This document shows, in pieces, positions 17,713-25,855 of a stretch of 64,000 bases of DNA. The stretch is from JAMLHH01 sp964653095 (GTDB taxonomy: Bacteria; Bacteroidota; Bacteroidia; Chitinophagales; JADIYW01). The notes under the pieces were generated by a model. It saw only the letters and a list, made by a program, of their open reading frames with translations, had not been told where the DNA came from and searched no databases. Each line of letters begins with the position of its first letter. The first letter of the stretch is position 1. Made by a program: the position numbers and the translations under genes. Location of the stretch: contig CAZZEH010000001.1 of the NCBI GenBank assembly GCA_964653095.1, positions 1-64,000 on the forward strand, written 5' to 3'.

Positions 17713-20107
17713 AACTGACAGACGGCATAAACGGCAACAATGTAATGGTTTGATATTTAGTCTTTCTGGCTTCTCCCTCTCCGGATTCTTTGATTATAAA
17801 GTCAAATATATTTTTCCGGTTATATACATTAAAAATACTAAAGTTTATTTTTTGATCCCACTTTCGTTTTTTCCAGCTGTAATTGACAGAAACATCCAAA
17901 TGATGAAAAGGCTTCATTCTTTTTCCATTCCTTGATTCAAAATATCTAAATTGATTTTCGATATTTCCAAGCTGTGGAGAATCGGAAGTTTTATTATCAT
18001 AATAATTGACCAGCTCCAAAGAGGGATACAGCAGGTCAGAAATTTGATAAGGTTTACCCGTCCCGTATATCCATGACACCGATACATTAAGCTTCGGATT
18101 TATTTCATAATTGATTAGTAAAGAAAAATCATGCCTTCTGTCATTAATATACGGATACCACCTGCCTCTGTTGAGCCGTTCAAACTTCCTTTCAGACTTT
18201 GAGAGATTATACGCCGCTGAGAGATATACTTTTTCAAATTGCTTAGTCAGATACCACTCTGCTCCGTATGCTCTGTTTACTCCGTGCGATAAAGTTCTTG
18301 CCCGCCAATCTGTCAGACGAAAAGAATAAGACGTGGAATTATATTCTATCTGATTTTCACTGTATCTGAAAAAAATGTCCATGCTCCAAAACCATGAATG
18401 AATATCCTGTCTGACCGATAACGAAGCTTGTTTGGCCCTCTGTACAGGGGTATATTTTGTTGCAGGAAGCCAGAATTCGTTTACCAGCTCTCCTACGGTT
18501 CCCATCACCATGTGCAGGTTTTGTTCGTTTATATTTCCTGCGAATTGTAAAACCGTTGATTTAGGAAGTTTAAACTCTAATGAAATTCTGGGAAGCAATG
18601 AAATATGCCGATATTCTTTTGTGAAATACAGATTCCCTCTCAATCCACCGGTCAAATCTATTTTATCAAGTCGTAAGAAATAGTCGGCATAAACAGAAAA
18701 ATCCTGAGCGGCAATCTTTCTTTCATCTGCCGGTATCGTTTCAACCAGTTCTTTGTTTAAATATTGTTTCTGCTTAAGTATATCCGGCTTAAAGTCTCTC
18801 TCCGACAGTGTACTTCCTGCTTTTAGCGTATGTTTGTTTTTAATCCAATCTATATGTATCTGATAAGAATATTCATTCACTGAAGAAGTCTTTCTCGCGT
18901 AATCTATTCTGTCAATCAGCGTTTCTTTATATGCCTGTATCAGGTTATCTTCTCTGATTTTATCTTTGACAAGGAGGTAAGAAGTAAAAAAAAGCTGTTG
19001 CTGCAGAAACAGATTGTTTTTTAGTTTTACGTGATGACTGACCGAAGACAAAAGATTTTTCCATGATATTCTGTTTTCATCTATATCCACGTAACTAAAT
19101 AACCTTTCATTCATCTGGTCTCGCTTGGTTCTTCGCTCCTCGCTATACGTAATAAACCGATCATCTGTAAAAAAAAGATTCCAGTGAAGCGTATTCTTTT
19201 TATTTATTTTGTAAAATAAATCGGCATTTATATCATAAAAATAATAGCTGATATACCCTTCCTCATCTCCTACTTTATATTGTGTTTTTGAAATTGGCTT
19301 GATAAATATTCCCGCATAAGAACCCCTCGCTGCTATACGTGTGCTTAATTTATTTTTTACTATCGGGGTTTCTGCGAAAAGTTTGGTACTTATCATACCT
19401 ATTTGAAACCCGCCATGAGTATTATTATAATCCGGCTGCTTAGACGAAACATCTATGGCAGAAGCCAGTCTGCCCGACATTTGTGAAGGGATATAATTTT
19501 TGTGCAAATCGGCTTTTTCAATGACATCACTGTTGAATACCGAAAACATTCCAAACAGATGGCTCAGATTAAACAATGGAACGCCGTCAATTGAGATCAA
19601 ATTTTGGTCTGAACTTCCTCCACGGACAAAAATATCCGTACTCCCTTCGCTCCCACTCTGGACACCGGGCAGCATCTGCAAAGCACGGACCACTTCTCTT
19701 TCTCCAAAAAGTGCCGGAGTCTTTTCAAAAAAATCTTTCGAAATTCCTACTACTCCCCTACTTTTCCTGTGGAAGTCGGCTGTCACCTCCACTTCTGCAA
19801 GTTCATTAATATTTTCATGCAGAACGATACTTATTGTAGTATCTGTACTTATCAATAGAGACACTGTATCGCTTTTGTACCCCAAATAACTTACTGCGAA
19901 TTGATAAGCTCCTGTAATCAGATTTAAGTTCACTCTTCCTTCTGTATCTGTGGCGACTCCTTTGAGACTTTGGATATTCACGACTCCGGCTCCAATCAAA
20001 GGCTCTCCAGACCCGGCATCTGTAATATATACCTGCAATAAATGATTGGAATATGCGGTTGAACATACCAGTATATATACTATCAATGAGTTGATAAGTC
20101 GTTTCAT
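17696..20107 (-). CDS. TonB-dependent outer-membrane receptor with N-terminal carboxypeptidase-like domain
   Basis: An 803-residue outer-membrane transporter. The order is: signal peptide (about 1-20), a carboxypeptidase-regulatory-like beta-sandwich (about 22-105, with GEPLIGAGVVN), the plug (about 115-230, containing VVRALQMLPGVQS and DIFVRGGSSDQNLISIDGVPLFN), then a 22-strand-type barrel to the C-terminal Phe (SYEISF). It takes up an unknown ligand using TonB energy and is paired with the overlapping DUF4249 lipoprotein. There is no adjacent anti-sigma/ECF pair or degradative gene, so the ligand cannot be guessed. A 7-bp hairpin (20107-20128) begins at the start codon and could affect initiation. 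Confidence 0.9.
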   Translation of the reverse strand: MKRLINSLIVYILVCSTAYSNHLLQVYITDAGSGEPLIGAGVVNIQSLKGVATDTEGRVNLNLITGAYQFAVSYLGYKSDTVSLLISTDTTISIVLHENINELAEVEVTADFHRKSRGVVGISKDFFEKTPALFGEREVVRALQMLPGVQSGSEGSTDIFVRGGSSDQNLISIDGVPLFNLSHLFGMFSVFNSDVIEKADLHKNYIPSQMSGRLASAIDVSSKQPDYNNTHGGFQIGMISTKLFAETPIVKNKLSTRIAARGSYAGIFIKPISKTQYKVGDEEGYISYYFYDINADLFYKINKKNTLHWNLFFTDDRFITYSEERRTKRDQMNERLFSYVDIDENRISWKNLLSSVSHHVKLKNNLFLQQQLFFTSYLLVKDKIREDNLIQAYKETLIDRIDYARKTSSVNEYSYQIHIDWIKNKHTLKAGSTLSERDFKPDILKQKQYLNKELVETIPADERKIAAQDFSVYADYFLRLDKIDLTGGLRGNLYFTKEYRHISLLPRISLEFKLPKSTVLQFAGNINEQNLHMVMGTVGELVNEFWLPATKYTPVQRAKQASLSVRQDIHSWFWSMDIFFRYSENQIEYNSTSYSFRLTDWRARTLSHGVNRAYGAEWYLTKQFEKVYLSAAYNLSKSERKFERLNRGRWYPYINDRRHDFSLLINYEINPKLNVSVSWIYGTGKPYQISDLLYPSLELVNYYDNKTSDSPQLGNIENQFRYFESRNGKRMKPFHHLDVSVNYSWKKRKWDQKINFSIFNVYNRKNIFDFIIKESGEGEARKTKYQTITLLPFMPSVSYEISF

Positions 20108-20224
20108 TCAGTCTTTTGCAGGACTGAAAGCTAAGAATTTAAGACAGATTTTCTTAAAATATTTCTATTTGTTTTGGGAGCTTATCCTAATCACCGATAT
20201 AACGACTGACAATCGTATCCGTCA

Positions 20225-21373
20225 CTATTTAAAAAAGCTAAAGAAGCCATTGCTTCCTTTTTTCTCTTTTACTTTACCGGGATTAAAGTTGGGAGAATCT
20301 TTAAGCTGTTCCAGCATTTTTTCCTCGTCAGAACTTAGTTCTGTAGGAGTATATACCTGAACTTTTACAATTTGGTCTCCTTTACCGTATCCATTAATGT
20401 TGGGAATACCTTTGCCCTGTAACTTGAAAAGTTTGCCGCTTTGAGTTCCTCTTGGAACTTTAATTTTGGCTCTGCCGGTAATTGTAGGCACTTCTACTGA
20501 TGCACCAAGTGCGGCCTCAGCTATATTCAGATACAGCTCATATACCACATCCATATCTTCACGCTTTAATTCCGGATGCTCAACCTCTTCTATATTCAGC
20601 AACAAATCTCCCGCAGCTCCGCCTCTCAGACCGGCATTTCCTTTTCCGTTCATGGACAGTTGAATTCCTTCTGTTACACCTGCCGGAATATCAATTGTAA
20701 TTATCTCCTCCCCATAGACTCGACCTTCTCCCCGACACTTTGTACATTTTGCGGTAATTATTCTTCCTTCTCCGTGGCAGGTTGGACAGGTTTGTGTAGT
20801 CGCCATTTGCCCCAAAAAGGTACTGGTTACTTTTCGTATCGACCCCTGTCCGTGACAAGTCGTACAAGTCTGGTAGCTGCTGCTGTCTTTTGCTCCGGTA
20901 CCGTGGCAGGAATCACATTCTATATGCTTCTTAACCTTAATTTTTTTCTGAACACCGTTAGCGATTTCCTCCAAATTCAGTTTGACTTTTATTCTGAGAT
21001 TACTGCCTCGCCTTCCGCTGCCTCTCGAACGTCTGCTGCCTCCGCCAAAAAAACTTTCAAACGGATTGCCCTGACCAAATATATCTCCAAATTGTGAGAA
21101 GATATCTTCCATATTCATACTTGCACCGCCAAAGCCTCCTGCACCGCCCATACCGGCATGTCCGAAACGATCGTACTGCGCACGCTTCTGGTCATTGCTC
21201 AGTACTTCATAGGCTTCTGCAGCCTCTTTAAACTTGTCTTCTGCTTCTTTGTCGTCCGGATTTCTGTCCGGATGATATTTCATTGCAAGCTTTCTGTAAG
21301 CTTTTTTCAACTCATCAGCCGTAGCAGATTTACTGACTCCAAGTACTTCATAATAATCTCTCTTTGTACTCAT
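20225..21373 (-). CDS. dnaJ: Chaperone DnaJ
   Basis: The Hsp40 co-chaperone that stimulates the ATPase of DnaK and delivers unfolded clients. The J domain carries HPD at 34-36, followed by a Gly/Phe-rich linker (GGAGGFGG). Next come four CxxCxGxG zinc-finger repeats (CDSCHGTG, CTTCHGQG, CPTCHGEG, CTKCRGEG) and the two C-terminal client-binding domains. At 382 residues it is a full type I DnaJ. It lies 1 bp downstream of grpE and the pair is clearly one operon. dnaK is not in the window. Confidence 0.97.
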   Translation of the reverse strand: MSTKRDYYEVLGVSKSATADELKKAYRKLAMKYHPDRNPDDKEAEDKFKEAAEAYEVLSNDQKRAQYDRFGHAGMGGAGGFGGASMNMEDIFSQFGDIFGQGNPFESFFGGGSRRSRGSGRRGSNLRIKVKLNLEEIANGVQKKIKVKKHIECDSCHGTGAKDSSSYQTCTTCHGQGSIRKVTSTFLGQMATTQTCPTCHGEGRIITAKCTKCRGEGRVYGEEIITIDIPAGVTEGIQLSMNGKGNAGLRGGAAGDLLLNIEEVEHPELKREDMDVVYELYLNIAEAALGASVEVPTITGRAKIKVPRGTQSGKLFKLQGKGIPNINGYGKGDQIVKVQVYTPTELSSDEEKMLEQLKDSPNFNPGKVKEKKGSNGFFSFFK

Positions 21374-21374
21374 T

Positions 21375-21998
21375 CTATTTATTTACTACCACTTTAGGGA
21401 AACGGATAATTCTGTCATTCAGAACGTATCCTTTTGTTGTAACGTCTAAAATTTTACCTTTTTGTTCTTCAGATTGTGCAGGGAACTCCGCTACAGCTTC
21501 ATGTCTGTCTGCATCAAAAATCTCCCCGATGACTTCCATCTCTTTTAACCCTTTGGTGGCAAGATTTTTTAAAAGCTTGTCTTTAATCAAATCAAATCCT
21601 TCTTTTACTCCCCGAATATCTGTTGCCCGGCTTACCGCCTCATGAGCTCTGTCCAAATCATCCAGTACAGGCAGAAGGTCTTCCAAAATATCTCTCCCGG
21701 CAGTCAGACGGATTTCAATCTTTTCTTTCGCCGCTCTCTTCTTAAAATTGTCAAATTCGGCTATTAATCTCAGATACTTGTCATTCAGACTACCCAATTC
21801 AGCCTGCAATTTATCAATAGGATTGTATTCCTCTTCTGTCGCTTTGTCAGTATCTTCTGAATGATCAGTCGAGTTTCCTGTCTCCACATTTTCAACTGAT
21901 TGCTCGATAACTTCTTCTTTAGTTTCTTTCGCTGTCTTTCCGGTTTTCTTCACGGCAGTAAAATTTATTATTCTCTCAAATGTCAAATCTCTTGCCAA
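21375..21998 (-). CDS. grpE: Nucleotide exchange factor GrpE
   Basis: GrpE releases ADP from DnaK. A charged, disordered N-terminus leads to the long coiled coil (ELGSLNDKYLRLIAEFDNFK) and the conserved core LLPVLDDLDRA, then the beta domain ending VLNDRIIRFPKVVV. The longest frame starts at a TTG at 21998. A GTG at 21953, beginning MKKTGKTAKE, looks more like a normal GrpE start, and between them lies a TTTG...TAAATTTT stretch resembling a promoter. The true protein may therefore be 192 residues. It is immediately followed by dnaJ. Confidence 0.93.
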   Translation of the reverse strand: MARDLTFERIINFTAVKKTGKTAKETKEEVIEQSVENVETGNSTDHSEDTDKATEEEYNPIDKLQAELGSLNDKYLRLIAEFDNFKKRAAKEKIEIRLTAGRDILEDLLPVLDDLDRAHEAVSRATDIRGVKEGFDLIKDKLLKNLATKGLKEMEVIGEIFDADRHEAVAEFPAQSEEQKGKILDVTTKGYVLNDRIIRFPKVVVNK

Positions 21999-22034
21999 AT
22001 GAAAAAGCTTGCCAAAATGACGGTTAGCATTCTT

Positions 22035-22556
22035 TTAATCGGTCAATCTTTCTTCAAGATATGAAATTATCTGCTGAGTAGAAGGGTTTATCATAATGAT
22101 ATTGCCAAAAGGGTCGATAAATATTGTTCTCGGAATAGAGTACACCTGATATGCTGCGGCACCTTCGGCCTGCCAGCCTTTCAAATCACTGGTATGATTT
22201 TTCCACGCCAGCTGATCGCGTTCTATCGCTTTAATCCAGGCTTCTTTACTTCTGTCTAATGAATAACCGTAAAAGTCAAATCCAATCTCTCCGTTGATAA
22301 ATTTTGAGTCTTTAAATCTATTATACAGTCCTACGAACTCCGGATTTTTCCTTCTGCACGGACCACACCAAGATGCCCAAAAATCCAATACTACAAAATT
22401 CCCTCTCAAATCAGAAAGGCGAATAGTATCACCTTCCGGAGATGGAAAAGCTAACTCGGGAGCCTGAGTACCTATTCTGACTCCATTTTCTGCAAAAACC
22501 TGATTGATTGTAAAAAACAATATAAAGGAAACTGTAAATGCCTGTATTTTTTTCAT
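22035..22556 (-). CDS. TlpA-family thioredoxin-like protein, exported
   Basis: A 173-residue exported thiol-disulfide protein. Starting at the ATG at 22556 gives a clean signal peptide ending VFAEN, whereas the frame opens at 22628, inside the upstream gene. The AhpC/TSA-type thioredoxin fold carries WASWCGPC, with both active cysteines. The segment YSIPRTIFIDPFG holds the cis-Pro loop. It should work in the periplasm as a reductant or isomerase for cysteines of envelope proteins. It is the last gene of the lipoprotein-VTC-DUF4956-DUF2490 series, 31 bp after the DUF2490 stop, and precedes grpE by a short gap. Confidence 0.85.
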   Translation of the reverse strand: MKKIQAFTVSFILFFTINQVFAENGVRIGTQAPELAFPSPEGDTIRLSDLRGNFVVLDFWASWCGPCRRKNPEFVGLYNRFKDSKFINGEIGFDFYGYSLDRSKEAWIKAIERDQLAWKNHTSDLKGWQAEGAAAYQVYSIPRTIFIDPFGNIIMINPSTQQIISYLEERLTD

Positions 22557-22587
22557 AACGCCCATAAGCCAAATTACATACCAAAGT

Positions 22588-23292
22588 TTATTTCGCTGCT
22601 TTTTTCTTTTTCTTCTTTCGGATTTCATACGTATATGACAGCGAGAACGTCTGAACAGACTCCGGCTTTTTTATACTGAACTCATGCTGATAAAAGTAAC
22701 CCAGTGCTAAAGAGTGGCTTTTTGCCGGTGAAAAATCAATATCTCCTCCATAACGCATCCGATAAAAATTGAATTCCCCGGGATATGTCGTGACAAAAGT
22801 TTCCGAAAATGCTGAAACGGATATTTTTTTGGAGATTTTATATTTAAACTTTCCTCTTAATCTTAACTTTAACTCCGGGTCTTCCATTTTCCAGTAATCT
22901 CTGTCCAGATAATCTGAATCATAGTTTAAAATTGACCTGAACTGGAACTGGTAGTTTTTGTTCTCAGGTTTTACTTTAAATGACAGTCCCAAAGTAAAGC
23001 GATGCTTATCCGATTTGTATGAGGTGGAAAAACGATATCCCGATACTAACTTTACCCAGTTTTTTATTTCATAGTCGGCAGAAAATTCAAAGTTACTTTT
23101 ATTAAACCGGCTAAAATTTTCCTTTACGTCTAATCTGTATGTCAGAGACAGTTCTAAAGGTTTGACGGGAGAATATACAAGAGAATGATACTGTCGGTAC
23201 TGAGTATCATCCAATCCGGCAAACAGGCTGTACGGTATCCCAAGCAAAATCAGAATACATAAAAATACTTTATTGTGTGTGCCTGAAACCAT
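22588..23292 (-). CDS. DUF2490 family outer-membrane protein
   Basis: A 234-residue exported protein of the DUF2490 family. After a signal peptide (about 1-25) it consists of short amphipathic strands (LELSLTYRLDV, FEFSADYEIK, HRFTLGLSFKV, SLALGYFYQHEF) ending in a lysine-rich tail. The family is predicted to form a small outer-membrane beta-barrel and has no established function. Its ATG overlaps the stop of the DUF4956 gene (TAATG), which indicates translational coupling and a shared role with the polyphosphate-polymerase-like gene two places upstream. Confidence 0.75.
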   Translation of the reverse strand: MVSGTHNKVFLCILILLGIPYSLFAGLDDTQYRQYHSLVYSPVKPLELSLTYRLDVKENFSRFNKSNFEFSADYEIKNWVKLVSGYRFSTSYKSDKHRFTLGLSFKVKPENKNYQFQFRSILNYDSDYLDRDYWKMEDPELKLRLRGKFKYKISKKISVSAFSETFVTTYPGEFNFYRMRYGGDIDFSPAKSHSLALGYFYQHEFSIKKPESVQTFSLSYTYEIRKKKKKKAAK

Positions 23293-23939
23293 TATTCATC
23301 AGTTATACCGGACACTAATATGTTTTCATTTTCTGATGCGTAGTAGAAAATGACAATTTTGGCGGTATCTCTCAAAAAATTTATACTTCTAATTTCTACC
23401 CGATGTACCGGTAGTCCGGTTCTTTCTCTCAAATCCGCCAGCATGGCCTCTCTTTTCTCCGGAATAATCAAATCTATCCGCTCATACACGATATCTTTCA
23501 TGTTTTCATGAGACAAATAAATGTATCTGTCCAAAAGCAAAATCAGTCCCAGAATTAACAGGTTGCACAGAATAATAATGCTGAAACCTTTGCCGGGAGT
23601 GGCCAAAGCATTTACAATACCGGTCGTCAAAGATGCAAACAGATAGCCCATCTCCTTAATAGGCACCGTCACCGTACGGTACCGGATAAAACTGAAAATA
23701 GCAAACAGGCCAAATGCGAATCCCAATTCCATGGTTGCTGTACTCAACAGCGCACACAATACAAAAATCAGAAGATTGAAGAGTCCGAATGTGAAAAGAA
23801 AATCTTTGTTTTTATGCGTATTGTAATAAATCAGACGGACTAATATGTAGGATGAAATCAGGTTAATCGTCAGCCTGACCAGCAGCATCTGAGCGTCTAA
23901 TTCCAAAATGTTATTCAATAATTCATTAATCATTTCCAA
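23292..23939 (-). CDS. DUF4956 membrane protein
   Basis: A 215-residue inner-membrane protein. Three to four hydrophobic segments lie in the first ~145 residues (for example LLVRLTINLISSYILVRLI and LGFAFGLFAIFSFIRYR), followed by a ~75-residue soluble C-terminal domain rich in charged residues. This is the DUF4956 family, repeatedly found next to VTC-domain polymerases. The conserved loop RYRTVTVPIKEMGYLF lies between helices. By association it may be a membrane anchor or channel for polyphosphate made by the neighbouring VTC protein, though this is not shown biochemically to my knowledge. It starts 10 bp after the VTC stop and overlaps the next gene. Confidence 0.8.
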   Translation of the reverse strand: MEMINELLNNILELDAQMLLVRLTINLISSYILVRLIYYNTHKNKDFLFTFGLFNLLIFVLCALLSTATMELGFAFGLFAIFSFIRYRTVTVPIKEMGYLFASLTTGIVNALATPGKGFSIIILCNLLILGLILLLDRYIYLSHENMKDIVYERIDLIIPEKREAMLADLRERTGLPVHRVEIRSINFLRDTAKIVIFYYASENENILVSGITDE

Positions 23940-23949
23940 CGGATAAATT

Positions 23950-24708
23950 CTAATTTAAAATAGATTGTAATTTTTTAATTTTTAATTTTTGGGGTTTAAA
24001 TTCATTTTGTTTGGGATGTAAATTAAGTGAAACTATACCCATTACATATTTACTGAAACTCGTGGGATGAATTCTCATTTTCTTTAATGCACGAACCAAA
24101 TCACTTGTCACATCAAAGCGAGGCTGTTTCAGTTCTAAGATTACGATATCGGGAATAGAGGTATATCTGTCACCTGATTCAAAATTAATGTCTGTATCAA
24201 TTGTAATCCTTTCCTTGGAATGTATCTGGGCAAAAGTCATTCTCGAAAAACGGTTAATCAGTTTCTTCTCAAGTTTAATGTGCTGAAATCGTTTGTTTTT
24301 TATCATTTCATACTGTGCCTCACTAAGTGTTTCCGTCATCTCATGAATGACCAGTCTTTGCTTATCTGTCTCCTGACCGGGTAATTTATTTTTTATTTCG
24401 TAATACTTTAGTCCCGAATCCACATACTCTCTCATCCTAACTTTCATTCTGACAATTCTCCGGTTGTGATGATCGAGATAAAACTGAAAATTAGGTGTAT
24501 CAAAATACGTCGTATAGTATTGGAAGACTCTGTTGTGGTCAATTTCTAAGATACTGTAATTCGCTTTCATCTGATCCAACAATTCCAATAGCTGCCTGCT
24601 GTTCAAAATATATTTGGTATCCATTCTTTTTGTCAGAGCTACCTTTCCTAACTCCTTAAGAAATATGGTCTGCCAATCACTCGTATATGCATTGTAATCC
24701 ATCATCAT
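23950..24708 (-). CDS. VTC-domain polyphosphate polymerase-like protein
   Basis: A 252-residue protein with the VTC tunnel fold (CYTH-like) of the yeast vacuolar transporter chaperone, which makes polyphosphate from ATP. The sequence shows the basic tunnel residues expected for it: TKRMDTKYI near the N-terminus, YFDTPNFQFYLDHHN followed by R-x-K-x-R, EIKNK, then SRMTF and the final strand VILELK, and SFSKYVMGI. No membrane segment is present, so the adjacent DUF4956 protein may be the membrane part. It begins 1 bp after the lipoprotein stop. ATP-driven polyphosphate synthesis is inferred from the family. Confidence 0.82.
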   Translation of the reverse strand: MMMDYNAYTSDWQTIFLKELGKVALTKRMDTKYILNSRQLLELLDQMKANYSILEIDHNRVFQYYTTYFDTPNFQFYLDHHNRRIVRMKVRMREYVDSGLKYYEIKNKLPGQETDKQRLVIHEMTETLSEAQYEMIKNKRFQHIKLEKKLINRFSRMTFAQIHSKERITIDTDINFESGDRYTSIPDIVILELKQPRFDVTSDLVRALKKMRIHPTSFSKYVMGIVSLNLHPKQNEFKPQKLKIKKLQSILN

Positions 24709-24709
24709 T

Positions 24710-25153
24710 TTAGACGTTTATCTCAAAGACATCTAATTCTATATCTGACTTCCTGGATTTTATTTCTACTTTTTGAATCACTGCTTCCTGCTCATTAGGA
24801 CAATTTCTGCATTGTGAAAACACCCAAACATTGTACTGCCCTTTTCGCAGCTTACTAAATTTAAAAGAGCCGTCATGTGAAGTTCGAATACGGTCAATGA
24901 CTTCACTGCTGCCTTCTGCTCCCAAATATACAACAACATCGCCCACGTAGCCACTTGCTATTTCTACACCATCTTTATCAAAATCATACGCAAAGACTTT
25001 ACCCGAAATAGAAGCCAGGCCGCCATAACCTTCCTCTTTCGTACATCCTGTCAGCATAAGCAAAATGGAAATCAGGAGTGCTGCCGACATTTTTCCAAAA
25101 CGGAAATAACCAAACAGACTTCTGATTAATTTATTATTTTTTATAGTATTCAT
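24710..25153 (-). CDS. Small lipoprotein with carboxypeptidase-regulatory-like beta-sandwich
   Basis: A 147-residue lipoprotein. The lipobox LMLTGC puts Cys at residue 37 of the longest frame; a start at the internal Met22 would give a more normal signal peptide. The mature part, from SISGKVFAYD to SDIELDVFEI, looks like a single Ig-like/carboxypeptidase-regulatory fold, with the typical HDGSFKFSKLRKGQYNVWVF. A pair of cysteines in CRNC could bind metal or form a disulfide. It is the first gene of a five-gene operon with the VTC polymerase-like and DUF4956 proteins and may be the surface component. No named family is recognised. Confidence 0.65.
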   Translation of the reverse strand: MNTIKNNKLIRSLFGYFRFGKMSAALLISILLMLTGCTKEEGYGGLASISGKVFAYDFDKDGVEIASGYVGDVVVYLGAEGSSEVIDRIRTSHDGSFKFSKLRKGQYNVWVFSQCRNCPNEQEAVIQKVEIKSRKSDIELDVFEINV

Positions 25154-25252
25154 CAGCAGAAAAATATTGATTTATTTATATTAATTGTAAACTTGTCAAA
25201 AATAAAAAAATAACGCTATTAAATCTTTCTTTATCATAGAAATATAGCTCAA

Positions 25253-25822
25253 ATGACCTTAAGCTCTCATCAAAAAATATCTTTCACGCTATCAAGAGAA
25301 GACTATTTGAGACATCTTCTCTATGCCTCGTCCAAAACTCCTTCGGTTATTCGAAAGAGAAAGATTAACCGGATTGTACTGCCCATCCTGTATTTGTCAA
25401 TAGCTGTATTTGGGATTTTTCAAAATAATATGTCCCTTTTTGCATCTTTTGCAATACTCTCTGTACTATGGTTCTGGTATTTTCCGAAATGGGAATCCGG
25501 GCAATATATCAAACAGTACAATAAATATTTAGACCGTCACATTCAGGAAAAAGTCGGAAAAGAAATTCAATTAGAATTTACTCCCGAGCAGATTGTACAA
25601 ACCGAAGACGACACTCAGTACATTATTCCCTACGACCAAATTAGAGGATGGTATGAAACTTCTTATGCGGTTTATATTGGGCTTTTGGATAATTACACAA
25701 TCATTATTCCCAAACACCTGATTGAAAAAGATGAATTGAATCTTATCGAAAAAATTACAAGGAATAATACGAAAGATATCTCCTTCCCCTTTGTAAAAGA
25801 TTTGGACTGGGAATGGTCTTAA
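25253..25822 (+). CDS. YcxB-like protein, two membrane helices
   Basis: A 189-residue protein resembling the YcxB family. A short N-terminal beta segment (SFTLSREDYLRH) is followed by two adjacent hydrophobic helices (about residues 43-75) and a C-terminal domain with the family's EFTPEQIVQTEDDTQYIIPYDQI. The fold is PH-like around the membrane anchor. Function is unknown. It is divergent from the VTC operon and convergent with typA, and I see no sign of joint regulation beyond the shared 99-bp upstream gap. Confidence 0.6.
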   Translation: MTLSSHQKISFTLSREDYLRHLLYASSKTPSVIRKRKINRIVLPILYLSIAVFGIFQNNMSLFASFAILSVLWFWYFPKWESGQYIKQYNKYLDRHIQEKVGKEIQLEFTPEQIVQTEDDTQYIIPYDQIRGWYETSYAVYIGLLDNYTIIIPKHLIEKDELNLIEKITRNNTKDISFPFVKDLDWEWS

Positions 25823-25855
25823 ATCCGGATTAAATCAAATTATTGAGAGAGTATC

